From JANNMJ01 sp031425525 (GTDB taxonomy: Bacteria; Bacteroidota; Bacteroidia; Cytophagales; Hymenobacteraceae), in NCBI GenBank assembly GCA_031425525.1, contig JANPJM010000049.1, forward strand, positions 68,482-132,481: a stretch of 64,000 nucleotides of DNA, given 5' to 3'. The notes beneath the pieces are model-generated. The model ran no database searches. It had not been told where the DNA came from and saw nothing but the letters and a program-made list of their open reading frames with translations. This document shows, piece by piece, positions 26,167 through 34,008 of this stretch (within the stretch, counting starts at the first letter, position 1; every line of letters starts with the position of its first letter). A program made the position numbers and the translations under genes.

Positions 26167-29100
26167 ATGCGTTTCTTGATCGTATTCCGGCGACTGGTGC
26201 TGATGCTGACGCTGGCGCTCGGGGTGGCGCCGCTGGCTTCAGCACAGATCACGCAAGAGGTTTTTGGGCCGAACCGGATTCAATATCGCCGCTTTCAGTG
26301 GCAGATTTACGGCACTACCAACTTCAACGTGTACTACTACGCCGGCGGGCAGGAAGCGGCGCGTAACGCCGCCGAGTTCGCCGAAAAGGAGCTGCGCCGG
26401 GTGTCGTCGCTGATCGGCTACTACCCGTACGCCAAAACCACGTTGTTGCTCTACAACTCCGTAGCCGACCTGCGGCAGAGCAATATCGGCCTCGACGATG
26501 CCCACTACCAGACCGGCGGCGAAACGGCCCTTTCCAAAAACCGGATCGAATTGGCGTTCGATGGCCGGCAGCCGCAGTTTCGGCGCGACCTGAGTTACCG
26601 CCTTACGCGGCTGCTGTTGCAGGATATGCTGTACGGCGGCTCGCTCAAAGACCAGCTCCGCTCGACGTACCTGCTGCAACTGCCGCCGTGGTTCGTGGAC
26701 GGCGCCGCCGCCTACGTGGCCGAAGGCTGGAGCGTGGAAATGGACGATTACATCCGTTCGCAGGTGCGGCACACGTCGCCGCGCAAGCTCGAAAACATTC
26801 TCACGCGCTCGCCGCGTTTGGCCGGGCAAAGCATCTGGAATTACGTGGCCGAGCGCTACGGCTACACCAGCTTGCAGAACGTGCTGAACCTGACGCGCAT
26901 CACGCGCGATGAGCAGATCGGGTTTGCGTCGTCGCTGAACGTGCCGCCGCGCCAGTTCATGCGCGACTGGTTCAACTATTACTATCAGCAGAGCGACCAG
27001 CCGCCCGTGCCGTTTGCCGAGGTAGACGACGCCCACCGGCTGCGCGCCCGCAACCGCCGGAGTCTGCTGTACACCGAATCCGTGTTCTCGCCCGACGGTC
27101 GGACGCTGGCGTACGTCGTGAACGACCGGGGCACGTACCGAATCAAAGTGCGCGACGTAGCCACCGGCAAAGAGCGCCAACTGCTGCGCGGCGGCTACAA
27201 AACGCCGGATCAGCAAGTAGATGTGCGGATGCCGTTGCTGGCGTGGCGCTCGGCTACCCAACTGGCCGTGGCCGAAGTGCGGCGCGGCCGGGTGGAATTG
27301 CGCCTGAAAACTATCAGCGGTAAGGCTGCCGACGGCGAAGGAATCTGGACGCGCTTTAAGCTGGCCGTGGGTCTGGCGAAGGGCTCCGGGGCGTTGGCCG
27401 GGTTCGAGCAGGTACTCGATATGAATTACTCGGCCGATGGCAAGCAGTTGGTTTTCAGTGCGGTGCGGGGCGGGCAGAGCGATATTTATTTGCTGCGCGC
27501 CGGGCAGCGGGCGCCGCAGGCGCTCACCAACGATGTGTTCGACGACCTGCACCCCGTTTTCCTGCCGGGCTCCAACGATGTGGTTTTCAGCTCGAATCGG
27601 TCGGCGTCCGATTCTCTGGGCACCGAGAAAGGAACGTTTGCGCGCGCCGTCGATAATTTCGACCTGTTTCGGGCCAGTACCGGCGCGGCCGGCGCCGATG
27701 TGGTGGGCGCCGTGCGGTTTCGGGCGCTCACGCGCGGCATCGGCAACGAAACCCGGCCGCGTGCCCTCGGCCCCGACCAAGTGGCGTTTCTGAACGAAGA
27801 AAGCGGCATCCGCAGCGTTTGGCAACTCGACCTCACGACCGACCAAAAGCGCCCGCTTACCGGTTTCGGCGAAAACCTCAAAACCTTCGATTTGAGCCCC
27901 GTGACGCGTCATCTGGCCTTTGTTTTCGCTGATCGCGGGCAGGAGTTCATCGGGTTGTATCAAGCATATGAGGCGCCCGCCGGGTTGCAACTCGCCAAAA
28001 CGGTTCGGCAGGAAACGCTGGAAGACCGTGCCGCCCGCGCCGCGCTGCCCGCGCGACGGCCCACCCCAAAGCCGGCCGTGGCAGCGGCCGCCGATTCGGC
28101 CCAGACGCGCGCCGCTAAACCGACCGCGCCCACCACCACCCCCGATTCGGCCGCGAACGCGACCAACCGCCCGAAAACGCCCGCCGTCATCAATACCGAC
28201 GATTACGCCTTCGACGCCGAGCCGCCCAAGCCGCGCGCTCGGCGGGCCAAAACGCCCCTCACGTTCACACCGCCGCCAACGCCCGCCACTACGTTGGCCG
28301 GGCCGGTGCCGTACGATATCCGCTTCGGCACCACCGATGTTGTCACCAGCCTCTACGCCGACCCGCTCCTCGGTACTGGCCCGGTGGTGGAGGTGCGGAT
28401 GGCCGATGTACTCGAAAATCACCGTATCCGGGCGGGTGCCTTCACGCTCACCGATTTCCGCACCAATCACGTCTACGGCGAGTATTCGTATTTGGGCCGC
28501 CGCTACGATTTGCGGGCCAATTACCTCAAATCGACCTATTTACTCTCTTCTGAAGCCGGTAATCTGTTTCGTATCAGCCGACATTCGTTCACGCCCTCGG
28601 TCATTTATCCGCTGACGCACTCCTTGAGCGTGCGCCTTTCGCCGACGGCCGTCACCACACGCCTGACCGTGGTGGATGTGCTGAATGCCCCCGATATCAC
28701 AACCAATTTCGCCGGAGGCACGGTCGAGGCCGTATATGATAATTCCATCATTACGGGTCTCAACCAAATGGAAGGCACGCGGATGAAAGTCGGGTTTTTG
28801 CAGATGAAAGCGTTTGGTGAGCCAAGCGAAAACTTTAGCAAATTTTACCTCGATGCGCGCCACTATCAGAAAATCCATCGGGGGTTGGTGTGGGCTACGC
28901 GCGTATCGGCGGGGGCGTTTTTGGGCGCCTCGCCGAAGCAATTCATCTTGGGCGGCGTCGATAACTGGATTTTCAACTCCAGTCGCGCCGCCAACCTGAC
29001 GTACTCGGCCATCCCCGCCGATTTATTCTATCAGCAATTCGTGCTGCCGATGCGGGGTTTCCCGTTCGGGGCGCGCACCGGCCCGCGCCACATCCTGCTC

Positions 29101-29445
29101 AACACCGAGTTGCGCTTCCCGATTGTGCAATATCTGGCGGGTAATGCGCCCATTGGGTCGGGCTTTTTCCGCAATCTCCAACTCATCGGGTTCTTCGATG
29201 CGGGCTCGGCGTATTCCGGCGGCAACCCGTTCACGACCGACAACTCGTTCAACACCCAAACAATCAAGGACGGCCCGTTTACGGCCACCGTCGTCAACTA
29301 TCGCAACCCGTTTCTGTACGGCTACGGCGCCGGGGCGCGCACCACGCTCCTCGGTTTCTACCTCAAATACGACTTGGGCTGGGGTGTGCAGGATGGCGTT
29401 GAATTGGCGCCGCGCCATCATTTCTCGCTCGGTTACGATTTCTAA
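26167..29445 (+). CDS. Gluzincin-like / TolB propeller / D15 barrel fusion
   Basis: This protein has 1092 residues from ATG 26167, with a signal peptide (VLMLTLALGVAPLASAQ). Residues about 20-280 resemble MA-clan peptidases (LPPWFVDGAAAYVAEGW is the end of the usual fold), but no HExxH is visible, so it is probably inactive. Residues about 290-600 are TolB-like WD40 repeats (YTESVFSPDGRTLAYVVND, LDMNYSADGKQLVFSAVRG, HPVFLPGSNDVVFSSNRSA). A Pro/Ala-rich linker (about 625-715) leads to a C-terminal surface-antigen (D15/Omp85-type) barrel (about 730-1092) ending HHFSLGYDF. It likely sits in the outer membrane with the propeller in the periplasm. A TACGTTTG box lies near 26132. Confidence 0.83.
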   Translation: MRFLIVFRRLVLMLTLALGVAPLASAQITQEVFGPNRIQYRRFQWQIYGTTNFNVYYYAGGQEAARNAAEFAEKELRRVSSLIGYYPYAKTTLLLYNSVADLRQSNIGLDDAHYQTGGETALSKNRIELAFDGRQPQFRRDLSYRLTRLLLQDMLYGGSLKDQLRSTYLLQLPPWFVDGAAAYVAEGWSVEMDDYIRSQVRHTSPRKLENILTRSPRLAGQSIWNYVAERYGYTSLQNVLNLTRITRDEQIGFASSLNVPPRQFMRDWFNYYYQQSDQPPVPFAEVDDAHRLRARNRRSLLYTESVFSPDGRTLAYVVNDRGTYRIKVRDVATGKERQLLRGGYKTPDQQVDVRMPLLAWRSATQLAVAEVRRGRVELRLKTISGKAADGEGIWTRFKLAVGLAKGSGALAGFEQVLDMNYSADGKQLVFSAVRGGQSDIYLLRAGQRAPQALTNDVFDDLHPVFLPGSNDVVFSSNRSASDSLGTEKGTFARAVDNFDLFRASTGAAGADVVGAVRFRALTRGIGNETRPRALGPDQVAFLNEESGIRSVWQLDLTTDQKRPLTGFGENLKTFDLSPVTRHLAFVFADRGQEFIGLYQAYEAPAGLQLAKTVRQETLEDRAARAALPARRPTPKPAVAAAADSAQTRAAKPTAPTTTPDSAANATNRPKTPAVINTDDYAFDAEPPKPRARRAKTPLTFTPPPTPATTLAGPVPYDIRFGTTDVVTSLYADPLLGTGPVVEVRMADVLENHRIRAGAFTLTDFRTNHVYGEYSYLGRRYDLRANYLKSTYLLSSEAGNLFRISRHSFTPSVIYPLTHSLSVRLSPTAVTTRLTVVDVLNAPDITTNFAGGTVEAVYDNSIITGLNQMEGTRMKVGFLQMKAFGEPSENFSKFYLDARHYQKIHRGLVWATRVSAGAFLGASPKQFILGGVDNWIFNSSRAANLTYSAIPADLFYQQFVLPMRGFPFGARTGPRHILLNTELRFPIVQYLAGNAPIGSGFFRNLQLIGFFDAGSAYSGGNPFTTDNSFNTQTIKDGPFTATVVNYRNPFLYGYGAGARTTLLGFYLKYDLGWGVQDGVELAPRHHFSLGYDF

Positions 29446-29447
29446 AA

Positions 29448-29582
29448 TGTAGCGTGGGGCGCTGGCCTGGTTAACGCGCGGAGCCGAAGGCTGCCGCGTT
29501 GAGTTTGCACCCAGTATGCCCAGCATTTTGCGAAAGCACTGCCACGCTCCGCGCGATAACCAGGCCGGCGTCCCGTGCTACA
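29448..29582. repeat. MITE-like element with 37-bp terminal inverted repeats
   Basis: The left end TGTAGCGTGGGGCGCTGGCC continues to 29484 and the right end (29546-29582) is its complement with only about five mismatches. Both share the GGCCTGGTTA and CGCGCGGAGC blocks. The 135-bp element carries no gene and lies exactly between the TolB/D15 gene and the ccmB promoter box. Confidence 0.75.
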
Positions 29583-29589
29583 TCCTTTC

Positions 29590-29597
29590 TACCTTTG
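29590..29597 (+). promoter_or_regulatory. -7 box (TACCTTTG) of ccmB
   Basis: It matches TAnnTTTG and is five bases before the GTG start at 29603. The upstream flank of the promoter is the 135-bp palindromic element. Confidence 0.6.
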
Positions 29598-29602
29598 CGG
29601 CC

Positions 29603-30274
29603 GTGAGCTTACGGCAAGAAATTCAGTGGCTGATTCGGCGCGAAGCCGTGCAGGAATGGCGGCAGCGGGCGGCGCTCAACGGCCTGTTGCTGTACGTCGG
29701 CGGGGCCACTTACATCTGCTACCTCAGCGTGGGTGCCCGCGCCGGCACCGTGCCCGTACCCACGTGGAATGCCCTTTTTTGGCTCATTCTGCTGTTTTCA
29801 GCCCTCAACGCCGCTCAGAAAAGCTTCGGCCAGGAAACGCCCGGTCGGCTGCTGTACCTGCACACATTGGTGCGGCCCGAAGCCCTGATTCTCGCCAAAA
29901 CGCTCTACAACGCCGGGCTGCTGCTGGGCTTGGCGCTGCTGGCGTTCGGGGCGTTTGCGTTGGTGCTTGGCAACCCCGTAGCCGATCCGGGCCTGTTTCT
30001 GACTGCTTTGGGCCTGGGCGCCACCGGCTTCGCCGCCTCCCTGACGCTGATGTCGGGCATTGCCGCCAAAGCGGCCCAATCGGCGACGTTGCTGGCCGTG
30101 CTGGCGTTTCCGGTGCTGATTCCGCAATTGCTCCTCCTGCTCCGCATCTCCAAAAATGCCCTCGACGGCCTCGACCGCAGCGTAAGCACCAGCCCGCTGC
30201 TGAGCGTGGTGGCGGTCAATCTGATCGTAGCCGTTTTGGCGGTTGTACTGTTTCCGTATTTGTGGAAAAGTTGA
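29603..30274 (+). CDS. ccmB: Haem exporter subunit CcmB
   Basis: It has 223 residues from GTG 29603 (VSLRQEIQWLIRREAVQEWRQR); the spacing to the TACCTTTG box supports this over any upstream start, and the length matches CcmB (about 220). Six hydrophobic segments are visible. Hallmarks are RREAVQEWRQR at the N-terminus, the LFSALNAAQKSFGQETPGRLLYLHTLVRPEALILAK loop region (given here in parts), and LAFPVLIPQLLLL. With the ATPase CcmA, which is not in the window, it forms the ABC-type complex acting on haem loaded onto CcmC/CcmE. It opens the cytochrome c maturation cluster. Confidence 0.93.
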   Translation: MSLRQEIQWLIRREAVQEWRQRAALNGLLLYVGGATYICYLSVGARAGTVPVPTWNALFWLILLFSALNAAQKSFGQETPGRLLYLHTLVRPEALILAKTLYNAGLLLGLALLAFGAFALVLGNPVADPGLFLTALGLGATGFAASLTLMSGIAAKAAQSATLLAVLAFPVLIPQLLLLLRISKNALDGLDRSVSTSPLLSVVAVNLIVAVLAVVLFPYLWKS

Positions 30275-30294
30275 GAGGAGAGTTACAAGCCGTT

Positions 30295-30347
30295 AGCTGC
30301 AAGCTGCAAGCAGTTACGGTCCGTGTCAACGCTTGCAGCTTGCAGCT
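30295..30347. repeat. Inverted repeat of AGCTGCAAGC units
   Basis: AGCTGCAAGCTGCAAGC (30295-30311) pairs perfectly with GCTTGCAGCTTGCAGCT (30331-30347), across a 19-base loop. It fills the ccmB-ccsA gap. A similar AGCT-rich stretch (TAGCTAGCC, TTCTAGCTGCTAG) lies at 33123-33150. Confidence 0.7.
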
Positions 30348-30362
30348 TATCGCATGCAGCTT

Positions 30363-31031
30363 ATGAAATGGTGGAAATACCTCGCCGCCGTACTGCTCTT
30401 CTACGCCGCAATTGCGGGCGTGCTGCTGCCGGTGCCGCGCCGTGTCATTCTCAACGAAACCATCCGCAACCTCTTTTTCCACGTGCCGATGTGGTTTGCG
30501 ATGACCGTCGTGCTGACCGTATCGGTGGGCTACGCCGTGGCGCACCTGCGCACCAACGACTTACGCCACGACACGTGGGCCAATGAAGCTGCCAAAACCG
30601 GCACCCTCTTCGGCGTCCTCGGCATCCTGACGGGCTCGTTGTGGGCGCGCTACACGTGGGGCACCTGGTGGACGGACGACGTACGGCTCAACGGCGCCGC
30701 CATTTCGCTATTGATTTACGGCGCGTATTTCGTGCTGCGGGCGTCGCTGCCCGACCCGCAGCAGCGCGCGCGCATCGGGGCGGTGTACAACATTTTTGCG
30801 TTCGCGGCGGTCATTCCGCTGTTATTCGTGCTGCCGCGCAAGTTCGATTCATTGCACCCTGGCGCGGGCGGCAACCCCGCCTTCAGCAACTACGACCTCG
30901 ACCATTTGATGCGGCTCGTATTCTACCCGGCCGTCATCGGCTGGATTCTGGTGGGCGCGTGGCTTACGCAGCTCGGCGTTCGCCTGTCCGTCCTCTCCAC
31001 TCGCCTCGATGACCAAGAAGATGCTGTTTAA
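30363..31031 (+). CDS. ccsA: Cytochrome c biogenesis protein CcsA/CcmC
   Basis: It has 222 residues from ATG 30363 (MKWWKYLAAVLLFYAAIAG), with six hydrophobic segments. Family features are the periplasmic His in IRNLFFHVPMWFAM, the haem-handling tryptophan-rich loop ARYTWGTWWTDDVRL (WGTWW-type WWD motif), and YPAVIGWILVGAW at the end. It is the size of CcmC (about 230 residues) rather than the longer CcsA. CcmC presents haem to CcmE. It overlaps the following CcmD-like gene, so the two are translationally coupled. Confidence 0.92.
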   Translation: MKWWKYLAAVLLFYAAIAGVLLPVPRRVILNETIRNLFFHVPMWFAMTVVLTVSVGYAVAHLRTNDLRHDTWANEAAKTGTLFGVLGILTGSLWARYTWGTWWTDDVRLNGAAISLLIYGAYFVLRASLPDPQQRARIGAVYNIFAFAAVIPLLFVLPRKFDSLHPGAGGNPAFSNYDLDHLMRLVFYPAVIGWILVGAWLTQLGVRLSVLSTRLDDQEDAV

Positions 31032-31311
31032 CACCCCCGGCCTGAATGCGGCACGCGCCATTTGCCGTGCCGCCACGAAGTTTTTTCCGCCGTTTTCACT
31101 CACGTTGTTAGTTGGTCTCCTACTCGCCGTTCCCAGCTTTGCTCAAACCGCCGCCCAACCCGTAGAAATGGCTGACGCGATGCGTGCCGATGGTAAAATT
31201 TGGGTCGTGGCGGGCGTCTTCGGCATCATTTCCCTCGGCATGTTGGTTTACCTGTTCCGCCTTGAAAGCAAAGTGACCAAGCTGGAAAAACGAATGAGAA
31301 ATGAGGGCTGA
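31009..31311 (+). CDS. CcmD-family small membrane protein
   Basis: It has 100 residues from ATG 31009, overlapping the end of ccsA by 23 bases; an alternative start, ATG 31021, is four codons later. Residues about 28-46 form a signal or membrane segment (FSLTLLVGLLLAVPSFAQ). A second membrane helix (IWVVAGVFGIISLGMLVYLF) is followed by a charged coiled tail RLESKVTKLEKRMRNEG. This two-part layout, with the helix and basic tail, is typical of Bacteroidota CcmD-family proteins. In better-studied bacteria CcmD helps release holo-CcmE from CcmABC. Context supports the call as much as the sequence does. Confidence 0.8.
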   Translation: MTKKMLFNTPGLNAARAICRAATKFFPPFSLTLLVGLLLAVPSFAQTAAQPVEMADAMRADGKIWVVAGVFGIISLGMLVYLFRLESKVTKLEKRMRNEG

Positions 31312-31412
31312 AGAAGGAAGAGGGTACTTTGCGAACCTTCGCAATTGAGCGAAAAACGCAAACTAAAAAATCTCCCAATATCCAATAATCTCTTCAAAAT
31401 CTCCCTCCAGTC

Positions 31413-31841
31413 GTGAAGAAAATCCACCTTTTCGCCATCGCCATCATCGCCATCGCCATCTTCATTTTGATGAGTACAGCGACCGATGCCAGCACCTACG
31501 TAACGTTCCGCGAAGCCACTGCCCGCGCCCAGGATGGCAATACCACCAAAGTGCACGTCGTGGGGCGACTGCCGAAAGCGCCTGATGGCTCGCCGTCGGG
31601 CCTGCTCTACGACCCCGTCATCGACCCTAACCACTTCGAGTTTACGCTGATCGATACGCTCCGCCAGGCGCAACGCGTGGTGTATTACAACCCGAAACCG
31701 CAGGATTTCGACCGTTCCGAGCAAATCGTCATCACCGGCGCCATGCGCGGCGATACCTTCGTCGCCGACCAGATTCTGCTCAAGTGCCCCAGCAAATACA
31801 CCGAGCAAGAATTGAAGCCCGAAGCCACCGCCGCGCGCTAA
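31413..31841 (+). CDS. ccmE: Haem chaperone CcmE, cysteine variant
   Basis: It has 142 residues from GTG 31413 (VKKIHLFAIAIIAIAIFILM), with one N-terminal membrane anchor and an OB-fold periplasmic domain (TYVTFREATARAQ, KVHVVGRLPK, FEFTLIDT, VVYYNPKPQDF, QIVITGAM). The haem-attaching motif HxxxY of proteobacterial CcmE is replaced by CPSKY in ILLKCPSKYTEQ (about 125-135). Such CxxxY CcmE proteins are known from archaea and some bacteria. It takes haem from CcmC and passes it to CcmF. The gap to the CcmD-like gene is about 100 bases. Confidence 0.92.
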   Translation: MKKIHLFAIAIIAIAIFILMSTATDASTYVTFREATARAQDGNTTKVHVVGRLPKAPDGSPSGLLYDPVIDPNHFEFTLIDTLRQAQRVVYYNPKPQDFDRSEQIVITGAMRGDTFVADQILLKCPSKYTEQELKPEATAAR

Positions 31842-31889
31842 CGGGGTAGGGCGGCCTGATGGGCGCACATTTCATAGGTAGGTCGTAGT

Positions 31890-31941
31890 CGTAGGGGCGG
31901 GCCTTGTGCCCACCCGCACCCAATGCATAGCCGCCCCTACG
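31890..31941. repeat. Palindromic repeat CGTAGGGGCGG/CCGCCCCTACG
   Basis: Perfect 11-base outer arms (31890-31900 and 31931-31941) enclose an inner GGGCCTTGTGCCC hairpin. It is located between ccmE and the inserted secreted-protein gene. The GTAG...CTAC ends recall the elements at 8187, 9808 and 29448. Confidence 0.75.
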
Positions 31942-31949
31942 TTCCTTCC

Positions 31950-33017
31950 ATGGCGATTCGTCGGCTGCTGTTCTTGTTCTTGGCTGCTGCCATACGCGCG
32001 CCGGCGCAAACCCCCGTCTCAAACGACAACCTCGCCGACCGGCTCCCGCTGTACATCGGCGAGTCCCGCGATTCGCGTACCGACGGCTGTACCGTGCAGT
32101 GGTCTTGCGTAAGCGAAGCCCTGACCGGCCAGAAAATCGACTACCACAACGACCAGTGGTTCAGCTTCCGGCCGTCACGCGCCGGGCAGTATTTCCTCAA
32201 CGTCAGCGGCCAGCGCTGCCGCGAGGTGCGCGGCGTGCAGCTCATCGCCCTCATAGCCGCAGAGCTGTGCAACCCCAGCACGTACTCGATTTTGAGCGCC
32301 ACCTCGCTCGGTACGCAAGACGACATTTTCGTGCCGCTGACGGCCGCCGTCGCCGGGCAGGAAATACTGCTGTGCGTTGATGGCTACCTGCACGACTACT
32401 GCCGTTTCCGAATCGCCGTTGATACCGTAGCGCGCGGGCTGCCGGTAGGGTCGGCGGCGGCGGCATCCGTACCGGGTGTGCCGCCTCGCACAGTGGCCTC
32501 GCGCGCCATCGAACTGCATTGGGCGTTGCCCGATTCGCTCACCGATGCCACCTCGTTCGTGGTGTACCGCCGCGCCCCGGCCGCGCCCCGCGCCGTGGTG
32601 GTGGCCGAAGTGCCCGTGCTGCGCAATGCCGCCGCCGGGGTGCAGCGCGCCTACCATACCACCGATACGCTGCCTGCGCCGGGGCGCTACCACTACCAAA
32701 TCGTAACGGCCGGCACACCCGTGCCCATGGTGGTTTGGCAGGAAACGGCCGAGTTTCAGCCCGCACCACTGCGGCCCGTCAATGGAAGGTTGGCGGTGCC
32801 GCTCGACGGGTTTCGCCCCGGTGCCGTCGTGCGGGTAATCGTGACCGATGCCGACACCAAGCGCGAACTGCAAAAATTGGAACTGGTGCGGGCGGTTGGT
32901 GGGCCGCCGCTCGTGCTGCCCGTAGCCGCGTTGGTGCGGCGCGGGATTCGGCGGCTGCGTATTACGCTGACGGCGGCTGGAACGGCTATGTCAGAAGTAA
33001 TAGAGGCCGAGATTTGA
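31950..33017 (+). CDS. Secreted protein of unknown function with Ig/FN3-like part
   Basis: It has 355 residues from ATG 31950 with a signal peptide (MAIRRLLFLFLAAAIRAPAQ). Residues about 25-165 contain six cysteines (DGCTVQWSCVSEA, QRCREV, ELCNPSTYS, LLCVDGYLHDYCRF) likely to form disulfides, in a beta-rich layout resembling PPC-like domains (YHNDQWFSFRPSRAGQYFLNV). Residues about 175-270 look like a fibronectin type III module (AIELHWALPDSLTDATSFVVYRR). I cannot assign a function. No C-terminal T9SS signal is clear. It separates ccmE from ccmF, where it appears to be an insertion. Confidence 0.7.
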   Translation: MAIRRLLFLFLAAAIRAPAQTPVSNDNLADRLPLYIGESRDSRTDGCTVQWSCVSEALTGQKIDYHNDQWFSFRPSRAGQYFLNVSGQRCREVRGVQLIALIAAELCNPSTYSILSATSLGTQDDIFVPLTAAVAGQEILLCVDGYLHDYCRFRIAVDTVARGLPVGSAAAASVPGVPPRTVASRAIELHWALPDSLTDATSFVVYRRAPAAPRAVVVAEVPVLRNAAAGVQRAYHTTDTLPAPGRYHYQIVTAGTPVPMVVWQETAEFQPAPLRPVNGRLAVPLDGFRPGAVVRVIVTDADTKRELQKLELVRAVGGPPLVLPVAALVRRGIRRLRITLTAAGTAMSEVIEAEI

Positions 33018-33203
33018 GTCGTTGAACGTGAGCGCCAATCGAACCGGCGCGCGGCGGCGCGATACGTTTACCAGCCGCGCGCCGCCTGCGGGGTGAAATG
33101 GTTGCTGCCACTGCTGTTTAAGTAGCTAGCCATAAGCTTCTAGCTGCTAGTTACAAGCCAGGCCATTGGCTGTCAAAAAATTACGAGATTCACGTTATCA
33201 ATT

Positions 33204-33211
33204 TACTTTTG
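33204..33211 (+). promoter_or_regulatory. -7 box (TACTTTTG), short-leader promoter
   Basis: It matches TAnnTTTG and is five bases before ATG 33217 of the disrupted outer-membrane protein gene. Confidence 0.55.
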
Positions 33212-33216
33212 GCGCA

Positions 33217-33913
33217 ATGCTTAACGCACTAATGAATACTCGTCTCACCTTCCTCGTCCTCTTCGCGCTACCCTTGGCCGTCAGCGCGCAAGCCACGGCA
33301 CCCGCACCGCCGCCCGTCGGTTCGCACGCGCCGGTGGTCGGGCTGCGGGCGGTATTCGCCACCGGCAAGCTGCGGCCCACCGATGCGCCCAGCCGCTACC
33401 ACGCCCAAGCCGGGTGGGAAGTGGGCGTACTGGTCAGTAGCAATACTCATCGCCAAGCTGGATAGCGCTGGAGGCCACCGCGAATTGCCTGCGTTTTACC
33501 GACGCATCCGGTACCCTCGGCGGCGCTAGTTACCGCTGGATTACCGTGCAGCCCGCGCTGGTGGGCTTCGTGCGACCCGTGCCACGCGTGCAAATTTTGG
33601 GTGGGGTGGGGTGGGGGCAAACATGGCCGCGTCGTGTTGGCGGTGGCCGTTTCAGGAGCGCTCGGGAGGCTATGGCGCCGGCAACACCGGCAGCCACGCT
33701 TCAAATAAAGACTCGGCGCCCGCCGGTGCTTTTGCCGTGCTGGGCGCGCGCGCCGACCTCACGCCGCGCCTGTTCGTGGAGGGGCGCTACGCCACCACAT
33801 TGGGCGACGGAGGCTACCGGTTTTACAAGTCCGAAATAATCGGCGCCACCACGTGGTGGTCGGTAAGCGTCGGGTTTTGGCTGAATCCGCGTCTCGCCCC
33901 AACAGCTTTCTGA
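33217..33913 (+). pseudogene. Outer-membrane beta-barrel protein gene, two frameshifts
   Basis: Three consecutive reading frames join into one plausible protein of about 230 residues. The first (33217-33461) has a signal peptide (LTFLVLFALPLAVSAQA) and begins the mature part (VVGLRAVFATGKLRPTDAP). Near 33461 the frame moves by -1 into IALEATANCLRFTDASG ... VQPALVGFVRPVPRVQIL. Near 33645 it moves by -1 again into GAFAVLGARADLTPRLFVEGR ... TTWWSVSVGFWLNP, a typical final barrel strand. All three segments have coding character. Either the gene is broken by two single-base losses or the assembly has two errors. It follows a clean promoter box and precedes a terminator. Confidence 0.7.
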
Positions 33914-33953
33914 AGCTCCCGGCCCGGCGCCCGCGCGCCAATGCCGAACTTTG

Positions 33954-33994
33954 CGACCCGGTTAGCTTTTTCAGAAGCTAATCGGGTCGTTTTT
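33954..33994 (+). terminator. Terminator before ccmF
   Basis: CGACCCGGTTAGCTT pairs with AAGCTAATCGGGTCG (one G-T wobble) over a 6-base loop and is followed by five T. It closes the transcript of the disrupted gene, 15 bases before ccmF. A TGCCGAACTTTG stretch just before the stem could instead make it part of the ccmF leader. Confidence 0.75.
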
Positions 33995-34008
33995 GGGTTA
34001 AGCACTTG

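Noticed and set aside
26239..28470. A 743-residue open frame on the minus strand
   Set aside because: It is antisense to the TolB/D15 gene, has no start context, and reads as Arg/His/Gly-rich low-information protein typical of the opposite strand of GC-rich genes.
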